A DNA stretch of 26,877 nucleotides. Origin: a virus. A program made the translations under genes and the position numbers. Below the pieces are notes generated by a model. The model searched no databases, was not told where the DNA came from, and saw only the letters and a program-made list of their open reading frames with translations. The stretch spans positions 1-26,877 of IMG/VR virus record IMGVR_UViG_3300010354_000519. The stretch is one strand, 5' to 3'. Each line of letters begins with the position of its first letter. Position 1 is the first letter of the stretch. This document shows, in pieces, positions 1-6,696 of this stretch.

Positions 1-375
1 GTGTGCCACATGGTTACAAAAATGTGGATGGAAAATGCAGACGGTTATGGAAAATTAAAAATCCTGCCTACACCAATGGGGAACTTAGTGAAAACTATGT
101 TAGAAAGCGGTGTTAAGTTAGGAGTAAGTAGTCGCGGATCCGGGAACGTTCGAGAGGACGGTTCCGGTGAAGTTTCCGATTTCGAGATTATCACAATAGA
201 TGTGGTAGCTCAACCAAGTGCTCCTGGAGCGTATCCTACACCAATATACGAACACCTTATGAATTCTCGTAATGGTTATCGTAGCTTGCGTATAGCGCAA
301 GAGGTTAAAAACGATCCTAAGGCACAAAAATATCTCAAAGAGAGCCTATTAGCAATAATAGGCAAGCTCCGATAA
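1..375 (+). CDS. 21: Prohead core protein protease gp21 (C-terminal part)
   Basis: C-terminal 124 residues of a T4 gp21-type prohead protease. The frame is open from base 1, so the start and the upstream catalytic region (including the expected NHP-type histidine motif) lie outside the window; the GTG at base 1 is probably just an internal Val codon. Residues about 38-48 read VKLGVSSRGSG. The GVSSRG motif carries the nucleophilic serine of the gp21/assemblin-like capsid proteases, and the following PSAPGAYPTP segment resembles the PSAP motif near the T4 gp21 C-terminus. The family cleaves scaffold, capsid and internal proteins after (L/I)-x-E motifs during head maturation, then digests itself. 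It is followed 15 bp later by the scaffold gene, and this 21-22-23 order is the classic T4 head module. The identification is firm; only the missing N-terminus limits it. Confidence 0.92.
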   Translation: MCHMVTKMWMENADGYGKLKILPTPMGNLVKTMLESGVKLGVSSRGSGNVREDGSGEVSDFEIITIDVVAQPSAPGAYPTPIYEHLMNSRNGYRSLRIAQEVKNDPKAQKYLKESLLAIIGKLR

Positions 376-390
376 ACAAAGGAGAATCAC

Positions 391-1482
391 ATGTTGGATG
401 CATTAAAACAACTATTTGAGAATAATGTGATTTCTGAAGAGGTAAAAGCTGATATTGAGAAGGCTTGGACTAGTCGCATTAATGAGGCTCGTGAACAAGT
501 AACTCAAGAACTACGTGAAGAATTTGCCCAGCGCTACGAACATGACAAACAAGTTATGGTCGAAGCCATTGATCGTATGCTTGGCGACCAGCTAAGAACA
601 GAGATCCAGCAATTTGTAGAAGATCGCAATCAATTGGCAGAAGCAAAAGCCAGAGTTGTAGTAGAAGGAAGAAAAACTGCTACTTTAATGAAGGAATTCA
701 TTACTCGTCAACTTTCTGCTGAAGTTAAAGAGTTGCACGAAGATCAAGTACAAATGGCTAGTAAATTCAAAACTCTAGAAAAGTTTGTAGTAGAAGCTCT
801 TGCTCAAGAAATAGCAGAATTTCATTTAGACAAGCAGGACTTAGCAAAAACTAAGGTAAGACTTGTTCGTGAAGGCCGTGAAGCATTTGCAAAAATGAAA
901 GAACAGTTTGTAAAACGTGCAGCACAATTAGTAGAATCTACAGTTGAAAAAACCCTTACAAAGGAAATTGGTCAACTTAAAGAAGACATCGAAAGTGCTC
1001 GTCGTAATGACTTCGGTCGCAAACTATTCGAAGCATTTGCTAACGAATATCAGGGCAGTTATCTTAATGAAAAATCAGAAACATCTCGTTTGCTCAAGGT
1101 CATAGACACAAAAGAATTAGAACTAGCGGCTGCTAAAAACGCTGTAGCAGAAGCACGTTTAGTCATGGAGAGCAGAGAGAAACAAATCAGGGTTCTTAAG
1201 GAAAGTCAAGAACGTCAAGTAATCTTAAGTGAATTAGTAGCACCTCTTGCTCCACAGCAAAAGAATATTATGAAAGAATTACTTGAAAGTGTACAAACCA
1301 CAAAGTTACGTTCAAGTTTTGAAAAATACTTGCCTAGCGTAATTGCAGGCGACGTTCCTCAGAAGAAAAAACAGGCATTAGTTGAGGCAAAAGAAGTAAC
1401 AGGCAATAAAGAAACCAACAGCGTAAGTAGCAGCAAGGAAGACAACAATATTGTAGATATTCGTCGTCTTGCTGGAATTTAA
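391..1482 (+). CDS. 22: Prohead core scaffolding protein gp22
   Basis: A 363-residue, highly charged protein rich in Glu, Lys, Gln, Arg and Ala, with almost no aromatic residues and long heptad-like stretches from about residue 10 to 290. This is the all-helical, coiled-coil composition of T4-type core scaffolds. Its place between gp21 and gp23 makes the assignment secure despite the low sequence conservation of the family. It is longer than T4 gp22 (about 270 residues). Repeated blocks of the type V-x-EGR-(E/K)-x-(F/T) near residues 85-90 and 150-160 suggest internal duplication. Many (L/I)-x-E tripeptides are present, as expected of a substrate chopped by gp21. The role is to form the inner core on which gp23 assembles, after which it is removed by proteolysis. 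A good ribosome site (AAGGAG, about 379-384) precedes the ATG. The last 40 residues are Ser/Asn/Lys-rich and probably flexible. Confidence 0.9.
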   Translation: MLDALKQLFENNVISEEVKADIEKAWTSRINEAREQVTQELREEFAQRYEHDKQVMVEAIDRMLGDQLRTEIQQFVEDRNQLAEAKARVVVEGRKTATLMKEFITRQLSAEVKELHEDQVQMASKFKTLEKFVVEALAQEIAEFHLDKQDLAKTKVRLVREGREAFAKMKEQFVKRAAQLVESTVEKTLTKEIGQLKEDIESARRNDFGRKLFEAFANEYQGSYLNEKSETSRLLKVIDTKELELAAAKNAVAEARLVMESREKQIRVLKESQERQVILSELVAPLAPQQKNIMKELLESVQTTKLRSSFEKYLPSVIAGDVPQKKKQALVEAKEVTGNKETNSVSSSKEDNNIVDIRRLAGI

Positions 1483-1508
1483 GTTAAAGACAATTAGGAG
1501 ATAATATA

Positions 1509-2699
1509 ATGTCAGAACTACTAACAAGCCGTTGGGCAGATACAAAAGAGGCTCTTTTGGAAGGCCTACAAGGCACCAAGAAATCTGTAATGGCTACTAC
1601 TCTCGAGAATACACGTAAGTATCTCGCAGAAAGTGCTACAGCTGGTGCTACTTCTGCCGGCAACGTTGCAACATTAAATCGCGTGATTCTTCCAGTAATC
1701 CGTCGCGTTATGCCAACCGTTATTGCTAACGAGTTAGTTGGTGTACAGCCAATGACTGGACCAGTTGGACAAATCCATACTCTAAGAGTTCGTTATGCTG
1801 ATAATTATTCAGCAAGCGCAGGAGATGGCGCTGTTCCAGGTGAAGAGGCATTAAGCCCATTTAAGATTGCTGAAGGCTATTCAGGTAAGACAGGTACAGG
1901 CGACGGTAAAGCCGCTGCTACTGCAAACCTAGAAGGCGAAGCTGGTCGTAGAATGAGCATTCAAATCCTCAAGCAAACAGTTGAAGCGAAAACTCGTAAG
2001 TTAAGCGCTCGCTGGACCTTTGAGGCTGCTCAAGATATGCAAGCTCAACACGGTATCGATGTAGAAGCAGAAATTATGGCTGCTCTAGCACAAGAAATTA
2101 CTGCTGAAATCGATCGTGAAATTTTAAGCAGTCTAAGAACTTTAGCTGGTACACAAAATAATATCGCTTTTGACCAAGCTGCTGTAAGTGGTACTGCTAC
2201 ATTCGTCGGTGACGAGCACGCTGCTCTTGCAGTTGCTATCAACCGTGTAAGTAACAGAATTGCTCAGCGCACACGTCGTGGTGCTGGTAATTGGGCTGTT
2301 GTAAGTCCTCAAGTATTAACAATGCTTCAGAGTGCTACAACTAGTGCATTTGCTCGCACAACTGAAGGTACGTTCGAAGCACCAACAAATACTAAGTTTG
2401 CTGGTACATTAAACGGCGCAATGAAGATTTATGTAGACACCTATGCTGTAGAAACATCAGGTAGCGATAAGGTTCTTATCGGATACAAAGGAAGTACAGA
2501 AAGTGATGCAGCAGCATTTTACTGCCCATACATTCCATTGATGAGCAGTGGTGTTGTACTTGATCCAAGTAGTTTTGAGCCAGTAGTTAGCTTTATGACA
2601 CGTTACGGTTATGTAGAGTTAACAAATACTGCAAGTTCTCTTGGTAACGCTCAATATTATCTTGGTACAGTAACAGTAAGCAATCCAACATTCTTCTAA
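1509..2699 (+). CDS. 23: Major capsid protein gp23
   Basis: A 396-residue T4-type major capsid protein. Diagnostic segments are LNRVILPVIRRVMPTVIANE (about residues 61-80), the GVQPMTGPVGQIHTLRVRY block just after it, and the C-terminal FMTRYGYVELTN. The N-terminus contains KYLAES, where L-A-E (39-41) fits the gp21 cleavage rule. Maturation after Glu41 would therefore remove a 41-residue Delta domain, compared with 65 residues in T4. The protein is shorter than T4 gp23 (about 520 residues), mostly through missing insertion loops, as seen in marine and far-T4 lineages. It forms the hexameric capsid shell. The start is supported by TAGGAG about 10 bases upstream. It is the last gene of the head block and is followed directly by a strong terminator. 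No gp24 vertex paralogue follows, so that gene is elsewhere or absent. Confidence 0.95.
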   Translation: MSELLTSRWADTKEALLEGLQGTKKSVMATTLENTRKYLAESATAGATSAGNVATLNRVILPVIRRVMPTVIANELVGVQPMTGPVGQIHTLRVRYADNYSASAGDGAVPGEEALSPFKIAEGYSGKTGTGDGKAAATANLEGEAGRRMSIQILKQTVEAKTRKLSARWTFEAAQDMQAQHGIDVEAEIMAALAQEITAEIDREILSSLRTLAGTQNNIAFDQAAVSGTATFVGDEHAALAVAINRVSNRIAQRTRRGAGNWAVVSPQVLTMLQSATTSAFARTTEGTFEAPTNTKFAGTLNGAMKIYVDTYAVETSGSDKVLIGYKGSTESDAAAFYCPYIPLMSSGVVLDPSSFEPVVSFMTRYGYVELTNTASSLGNAQYYLGTVTVSNPTFF

Positions 2700-2724
2700 A
2701 ATTAGGAAGACATGTAGAGATTAT

Positions 2725-2757
2725 TAAAGGGCACTTCGGTGCCCTTTATTATTTTTT
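2725..2757 (+). terminator. Rho-independent terminator after gp23
   Basis: A perfect 10-bp stem (2725-2734 pairing with 2739-2748) is closed by a TTCG tetraloop (2735-2738) and followed by a T-rich run to 2757. The C(UUCG)G loop is an especially stable class. It lies 26 bases after the gp23 stop and separates the head block from the fibre block. Confidence 0.93.
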
Positions 2758-2765
2758 ACTAAATA
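2758..2765 (+). promoter_or_regulatory. Weak T4-like late promoter element
   Basis: ACTAAATA resembles the T4 late -10 octamer TATAAATA (two mismatches). It sits directly after the terminator and 66 bases before the next ATG, the right place to restart transcription, but the match is weak and the leader is longer than at the other sites in this window. Confidence 0.4.
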
Positions 2766-2831
2766 CATAGTCAATACGATTTATGCGGGACCCGCCGCGT
2801 AGACCTAGAACGTCAGCATAAGGAGAAACAA
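2766..2831 (+). other. Leader with GC-rich patch and ribosome site
   Basis: Untranslated leader of the 2832 gene. In an otherwise AT-rich window it contains a 15-base GC-rich patch (GCGGGACCCGCCGCG, 2785-2799) with the arms GCGGG and CCCGC separated by one base. A clear Shine-Dalgarno AAGGAG at 2820-2825 serves the gene. The function of the GC patch is unknown. Confidence 0.5.
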
Positions 2832-3275
2832 ATGGGACGTCCATTAAGAAAAGATATAAACGGCTTAGATGTAATTAAGTCGCCAACTTCAACAAGCATT
2901 GGTGTTACAGTAAAATATTATGACCATGTCGCATCTGCATTAAGAACAGATGGAGTGCTTGTTAAACAAAGAGGTGCTAAGACTTTTATAGTAGCACGAG
3001 TAGGCGATGTTAATACTGCTATTTCAACTTCAGAAAATCTTCAGTCACTAGACAATGCAAATAAATTTACATGCAAATTAGTTGACGGCACACCAAGTGC
3101 TGAAGGTGAGATGCAATTAACAGGCTCAACAGCACCTAATGCAACTTCGAATACAAATTTAATAAATTGTGCTAAAATTACAAAAAGAATTTTTACAGAT
3201 TTTAGCGGCAATAGATACAAATGGTATATACAATCAGATTCTTCATTAGATTACATAGTGTTAACAGCAGTCTAA
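2832..3275 (+). CDS. Small conserved virion-associated protein (hypothetical)
   Basis: 147 residues with no assigned function. It starts MGRPLRKDINGLDV, a type of start found on small structural proteins of marine T4-like phages. The middle (GVLVKQRGAKTFIVARVGDV) and the tail (FSGNRYKWYIQSDSSLDYIVLTAV region) look like beta-strand-rich modules ending in a compact C-terminus. There is no signal peptide or membrane segment. It is the first gene of the post-capsid block, follows a terminator and a possible late promoter, and is separated by one base from the downstream fibre gene, so the two are probably co-translated. A virion or fibre-base role is inferred from context and from a family resemblance recalled without a search. 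Confidence 0.6.
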   Translation: MGRPLRKDINGLDVIKSPTSTSIGVTVKYYDHVASALRTDGVLVKQRGAKTFIVARVGDVNTAISTSENLQSLDNANKFTCKLVDGTPSAEGEMQLTGSTAPNATSNTNLINCAKITKRIFTDFSGNRYKWYIQSDSSLDYIVLTAV

Positions 3276-3276
3276 T

Positions 3277-4401
3277 ATGTCAATAAGAGTATTAAATGTA
3301 AGTGATGGCGACTATAAGGTAAAAGTACAAAATACCGGTTCTATTACTTTACAAACAGGCGACTTTGATCCTATAACAGGAACTGTATCCAACTCCGGAA
3401 GAGTTGACATTTACGGTGACTTATGGGTTTACGGTAGTCAAACTCAAGTGGAATCAACAAATCTTTATATTAAAGATCAAATTATTACACTTGCAGACGG
3501 TAATACTAACGCTACTTTACCTGGAGGACTTGGAGGTATACTCATACAAAGAGCATCAGGAAATGCTCAAATACTGTTTAATGAATCTTTACAACATAGA
3601 AATAGTGCATTTTCACTTGTAAATGGAAGTTTCGAATTAACTCTTGGTAATGATAGAGCAGGTTTGTTTGTAAGCAGTATACAAGTAGCGCCAGACGAAG
3701 ACTTATATTTGATAAATCAAGGTGACGGTGTAATTACTGTTGAAGGCACTAATAATTACGAAGAAAATATTTTAGACTATCCAATAGGACATACTCCTGG
3801 AGGACCATATTCTGCATCTATAGGTCCAATTGTTTTAGGGTCTAGTAATCGACTAAAAGATGCTTTAGTAAACACGCAGGGACTTGCAGATTATGTAACT
3901 TCTGCCCTTTATTATGCTAATTTTACGCATATTACTAATGATGACACTGAAGTTAGAGTTTATGACTCTGCGTCATTAGATCCTGCATCTATTGCAACTC
4001 CTAGTTATATTAATTTTAAAGTTGATAATACACAAAGGGCAAAGATTGATTCTAATAATTTAAGTATTCCTATTACATATTCAGGAACTGTAGGAGACCA
4101 TTACTTAAGAATTTCTGGCGACGGTACAAATGCAGTGCTAAGTGTAACAGGTGGGAATAGAAATATTGAATTTGATCCGAGCGGTACAGGAAAAGTAAAA
4201 GTTTCTAGTGATTTAGAAACAACAGGTGTTGTTCAAATTGGTAATCAAGTAAGTGCTCCTTCTACAAACAGTAATTATAATGTCCTTTATAGTAAGTCTA
4301 CACTCGGTATGGGTAAAACAGGATTGTATTTTTCCAACCCGACTACCGGTGATGAACTAGTAAGCAGACGTAGGGCTCTAGGATTTAGTATGATATTTTA
4401 A
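3277..4401 (+). CDS. Tail fibre-like virion structural protein
   Basis: 374 residues, rich in Gly, Ser, Thr and Asn. Residues about 40-75 (VDIYGDLWVYGSQTQVESTN, then LYIKDQIITLADG) are the fibre module repeated across phage fibre proteins, in which a labelled strand is followed by an I-x-L-A-(D/N)-G turn. Around residue 140 is the EDLYLINQGDGVITVEGTNN block. The C-terminus KTGLYFSNPTTGDELVSRRR, then ALGFSMIF, is a conserved ending of marine T4-like structural proteins. A beta-rich, trimeric, elongated structure is likely (inference). The start lies two bases after the preceding stop and has no strong Shine-Dalgarno, which suggests translational coupling. It is the first of three fibre-type genes in this sub-block. 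A baseplate or tail-fibre location is the best guess; the attachment site cannot be seen. Confidence 0.75.
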   Translation: MSIRVLNVSDGDYKVKVQNTGSITLQTGDFDPITGTVSNSGRVDIYGDLWVYGSQTQVESTNLYIKDQIITLADGNTNATLPGGLGGILIQRASGNAQILFNESLQHRNSAFSLVNGSFELTLGNDRAGLFVSSIQVAPDEDLYLINQGDGVITVEGTNNYEENILDYPIGHTPGGPYSASIGPIVLGSSNRLKDALVNTQGLADYVTSALYYANFTHITNDDTEVRVYDSASLDPASIATPSYINFKVDNTQRAKIDSNNLSIPITYSGTVGDHYLRISGDGTNAVLSVTGGNRNIEFDPSGTGKVKVSSDLETTGVVQIGNQVSAPSTNSNYNVLYSKSTLGMGKTGLYFSNPTTGDELVSRRRALGFSMIF

Positions 4402-4411
4402 GGACAAGAAA

Positions 4412-4750
4412 ATGGCAATTTCAAACGCAAAATTATTAACAGGAGGAACTACGGTATTCACTTGTCCCGGTACACCAGTTACTGATGTGCAAGAACACGC
4501 AGTCACTTGTATGATTTTTTGCAATACAGATTCGGTTGATCGTAATATAGATTTACATGTTTTAAATAGTTCTCAAACAGTGCTATCAAACCCAGAAACA
4601 CAAATTATAAAATCTCTAACTATTCCAACCGGAGAAACTTTTACTTTTGACACAGAAAAGTTAGTGCTAACAACTGGCGATTTTATTGAAGCAGTACCTA
4701 GTGCAAGTAATGTTATTATGGTCACTGTAAGTTCATTTAGGGTAAGTTAA
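4412..4750 (+). CDS. Small beta-sandwich virion protein
   Basis: 112 residues, predicted all-beta. The pattern is MAISNAKLLTGGTTVFTCPG, then a central CMIFCNTDSVDRNIDLHVLN, then IPTGETFTFDTEKLVLTTGD and a C-terminal strand ending at the stop. The IPxGETFTFDTEKLVLxxGD pattern defines a widespread family of small virion proteins in marine phages, possibly fibre or baseplate caps. The genes at 5360 and 20144 show the same overall plan: an N-terminal strand, a central N-T/N-R turn, and a strand ending in a gain-of-axis (L/V)-x-x-G motif. Its ribosome site AAGGAC overlaps the previous stop, and its own stop overlaps the next ATG (TAATG), so it is translated as part of a polycistron. The exact function is unknown. 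Confidence 0.65.
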   Translation: MAISNAKLLTGGTTVFTCPGTPVTDVQEHAVTCMIFCNTDSVDRNIDLHVLNSSQTVLSNPETQIIKSLTIPTGETFTFDTEKLVLTTGDFIEAVPSASNVIMVTVSSFRVS

Positions 4751-5292
4751 TGAAGTTTCTAAAAAAGAGTCAACTTAATTTTAGAAATGTAAAAGATAAA
4801 AGTGTCAGTGTAGAAACTGATGGTCGTGTTACTATGGATGGCAAATTAAGTTTGCTAATACCCAAAGGCGGAAATAGTGATAGGCCAGGAACTCCGGTTG
4901 AAGGTATGATAAGATATAATTCTGATACAAAAGAATTTGAAGCCTATCAAGGAGACAGCGGTACTTCTAGTTCGGCATGGCGTAAAATTAAATTTAAAGA
5001 GCCTTCAACAATATCATTTCAATCCTTTGAAAACCATAGCGGAGGAGACATGTTTGGGCCTTTAAGTATAAATCCTTGCGACTTTATTAAAGAAGGAACT
5101 ACAACAAATATTTCAGAAACCGAAGCGGCACAAAGATTACTTGTAATAGTAGAAAATGTTATTCAAGTCGCTAATGTAAATTATGAAATACTAAACAACC
5201 CGGTGGGGTATTCTGCCGGCGCATGGATACACTTTGGAAGCAACGTTCCTCTAACCAAAAATGTTTATGTTATTAACGGCTTTGATCGTTAA
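4750..5292 (+). CDS. Fibre-type virion structural protein
   Basis: 180 residues. Residues about 40-62 (SDRPGTPVEGMIRYNSDTKE, followed by FEAY) form a module common at the base of phage fibre tip domains, with consensus S-x-R-P-x-x-P-x-x-G-x-(I/M)-R-Y-N. The second half contains MFGPLSINP and a long block (LLVIVENVIQVANVNYEILN, then GYSAGAWIHFGS and VYVINGFD) that matches a conserved C-terminal domain of marine T4-like virion proteins. That domain looks like a compact beta-fold near the fibre end. The ATG overlaps the stop of the upstream gene by one base. A bare gap of 67 bases with a late promoter follows, so this gene ends the first fibre transcription block. Function as a fibre component is inferred from motifs and position. 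Confidence 0.72.
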   Translation: MKFLKKSQLNFRNVKDKSVSVETDGRVTMDGKLSLLIPKGGNSDRPGTPVEGMIRYNSDTKEFEAYQGDSGTSSSAWRKIKFKEPSTISFQSFENHSGGDMFGPLSINPCDFIKEGTTTNISETEAAQRLLVIVENVIQVANVNYEILNNPVGYSAGAWIHFGSNVPLTKNVYVINGFDR

Positions 5293-5324
5293 TAATTCCA
5301 AAAAAGTATATGTATTTGAAATTT

Positions 5325-5332
5325 AATAAATA
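5325..5332 (+). promoter_or_regulatory. T4-like late promoter
   Basis: AATAAATA differs by one base from the T4 late octamer TATAAATA. It lies in an intergenic gap 27 bases before the ATG at 5360, close to the spacing of the strong site at 11516. Confidence 0.55.
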
Positions 5333-5359
5333 CTGGTAGTAGATTTTTTTGGAAAAAAC

Positions 5360-5689
5360 ATGGCAACATTTTTTAGAACCAAACTTGTACAAGGAATCGG
5401 AACCACTCCTACTGATATTATTGCTACTAATGCAAATAATAGATTTACAATTTTGGGATGTAATTTAGCAAATATAATTGAAGATAACACCACAGTTGAT
5501 ATAACTGTTGTTGATGCATCTAGCACAGAAGTATATTACATTAAAGGAATTGTTATTCCTGCTAATAGTAGTTTGAAAGTTGTAACCAACGGGGAAAAAT
5601 TAATATTGGCAGAAAATTGTAGTCTTAGAATTGTTACAGATGTTGCCGATAGCGTTGATGCAGTTATAAGTTATGCAGAAATAATTTAA
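5360..5689 (+). CDS. Small beta-sandwich virion protein
   Basis: 109 residues, predicted all-beta. It reads MATFFRTKLVQGIGTTPTDI, then a central RFTILGCNLANIIEDNTTVD strand pair, IPANSSLKVVTNGEKLILAE, and a final strand with AVISYAEII. The IPAxSSLxVxxxxKLxLxxxxSLRI pattern resembles small virion proteins of marine T4-like phages and parallels the architecture of the genes at 4412 and 20144. It is the first gene after a late promoter and is followed nine bases later by the next gene, whose ribosome site overlaps this stop. Its role is probably a decoration or tip of the fibre or baseplate; that is inference, not visible chemistry. Confidence 0.62.
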   Translation: MATFFRTKLVQGIGTTPTDIIATNANNRFTILGCNLANIIEDNTTVDITVVDASSTEVYYIKGIVIPANSSLKVVTNGEKLILAENCSLRIVTDVADSVDAVISYAEII

Positions 5690-5698
5690 GGATAAAGT

Positions 5699-6052
5699 AT
5701 GTCAGGGAATTATATTTTTACATCCGACGATGCAATATTTGGAGAAAATTCTCCTAAGTTCTTTTATGGACTTAGGAGAAACGACGAAGGAGAATTGTTC
5801 TTAACAAGAAACAATCTGATTCAAGCAAGTTCAAGTATTGTTATTAATAATCCAGGCCCGCCTGATGAAGACTATGTTGAATTTGAGTATGGGTTAGATT
5901 ACGTAGATAATGTAAATGAAGACCATGAAATTCTATTTGATAATTTGTTCTTCAGTCAGTATAGATGGGATACAAGATCAATATACTATTATGTTTCCGA
6001 GGACGGAAGTTTTGTAGTTAGGATTAATCAAAAATATACATACCCAGAGTAA
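5699..6052 (+). CDS. Conserved phage structural protein (hypothetical)
   Basis: 117 residues, acidic. Its N-terminus (SGNYIFTSDDAIFGENSPKF, then FYGLRRNDEGELF) and C-terminus (YRWDTRSIYYYVSEDGSFVV, then RINQKYTYPE) are recognisable in a small protein family encoded beside the giant fibre genes of marine T4-like phages. The family has no experimentally named function that I can state. The middle is Asp/Glu-rich (about residues 57-83) and may bind a basic partner. A good ribosome site AAGGAT (about 5688-5693) overlaps the upstream stop. The adjacency to the giant adhesin gene, which follows after a late promoter, suggests a shared structural assembly (inference). Confidence 0.62.
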   Translation: MSGNYIFTSDDAIFGENSPKFFYGLRRNDEGELFLTRNNLIQASSSIVINNPGPPDEDYVEFEYGLDYVDNVNEDHEILFDNLFFSQYRWDTRSIYYYVSEDGSFVVRINQKYTYPE

Positions 6053-6060
6053 AATAAATA
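6053..6060 (+). promoter_or_regulatory. T4-like late promoter
   Basis: AATAAATA is a one-mismatch match to the T4 late octamer, placed just after the preceding stop and 30 bases before the ATG of the first giant adhesin. The spacing mirrors the perfect site before the second giant adhesin. Confidence 0.55.
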
Positions 6061-6090
6061 TAGTTTATATGTAGAAATTAGGAAGAAACA

Positions 6091-6696
6091 ATGGCAGAGT
6101 TTAAGATCAGCAGACTGCGCTACCGATGGATTGGCAACTGGCAACAGAATTATGCCTATAGAAGAGATGACTGCATTTTTTATGCTGGTGGTGCATGGAG
6201 TTGCATTAGAGCACATCAATCTTCTACTTTTTACGCAGATCAAAATTACAAATATAATATAACCGACACTGAAGTTGCTCCTGCTTGGCAGAGAATGACT
6301 GGTGGTTTAGAATTTAAACAAGATTGGACAACTGCTACAGTTTATACAGATGGTGATGTTGTATCTCATGGAGGCAATGTTTACACTTGTAGTATAGGAC
6401 ACGTTTCGTCTGCTACCTTTGATTTAGATTATTCTTATTGGACATTATTTTTTGCAGGAGAAAATTGGGTCAGCACTTGGGCTTCTGGATACAGATATAA
6501 ATTAGGTGACATCGTTACTTATAATGGTATCACTTATCGATGCATTAAAGAGCATACTTCTAATAGTGCAGGTATCAATGTAGGAAGTAACGACGGAATT
6601 GATGATAGCGCGAATGAAACATGGAAATTGTTGTTACTAATTTCAAATATAGAGGAACATTTTCTTCATCTACACTTTATCGAAAAAATGATGTAG
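6091..6696 (+). CDS. N-terminal fragment of giant adhesin 1 (CBM5/12-like repeats), frameshifted
   Basis: 201 codons, of which about 181 belong to the real protein. It begins MAEFKISRLRYRWIGNW, the same start as the giant gene at 11553 (MAEFKLGRIKFVWKGEW). It carries three repeats of the form W-x5-Y-x2-(G/D)D-x-(V/I)-x-Y-x-G-x2-Y-x-C-x3-H-x-S...W, which resemble CBM5/12 (ChtBD3) carbohydrate-binding domains. The third repeat ends ...ETWKLL at about 6633. The reading frame then turns into unrelated LLISNIEEHFLHLHF and stops at 6696, while the -1 frame continues the repeat as VTNFKYRGTF. The natural product is most likely one 6091-11513 polypeptide. Reading WKLL then VTNFKY restores exactly the W-to-aromatic spacing of the other repeats. 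No X-XXY-YYZ slippery heptamer is present, so a one-base deletion (real or an assembly error) is the simplest explanation. Confidence 0.8.
   Translation: MAEFKISRLRYRWIGNWQQNYAYRRDDCIFYAGGAWSCIRAHQSSTFYADQNYKYNITDTEVAPAWQRMTGGLEFKQDWTTATVYTDGDVVSHGGNVYTCSIGHVSSATFDLDYSYWTLFFAGENWVSTWASGYRYKLGDIVTYNGITYRCIKEHTSNSAGINVGSNDGIDDSANETWKLLLLISNIEEHFLHLHFIEKMM

Noticed and set aside
371-378. GATAAACA as a late promoter before gp22
   Set aside because: Poor match to the octamer, overlaps the gp21 stop, and the head genes are normally co-transcribed from upstream.
2785-2795. GCGGG-A-CCCGC as a second terminator
   Set aside because: A one-base loop and the lack of a following T run make it implausible as a terminator.
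3404-3622. 72-residue + strand open frame inside the 3277 gene
   Set aside because: It lies entirely within a conserved fibre gene, in another frame, with no ribosome site.
6621-6696. Programmed -1 frameshift at a classical slippery site
   Set aside because: Reading the zero frame from 6609 to 6696, no X-XXY-YYZ heptamer fits; a one-base deletion is simpler. Kept as a finding, not as an annotated frameshift element.
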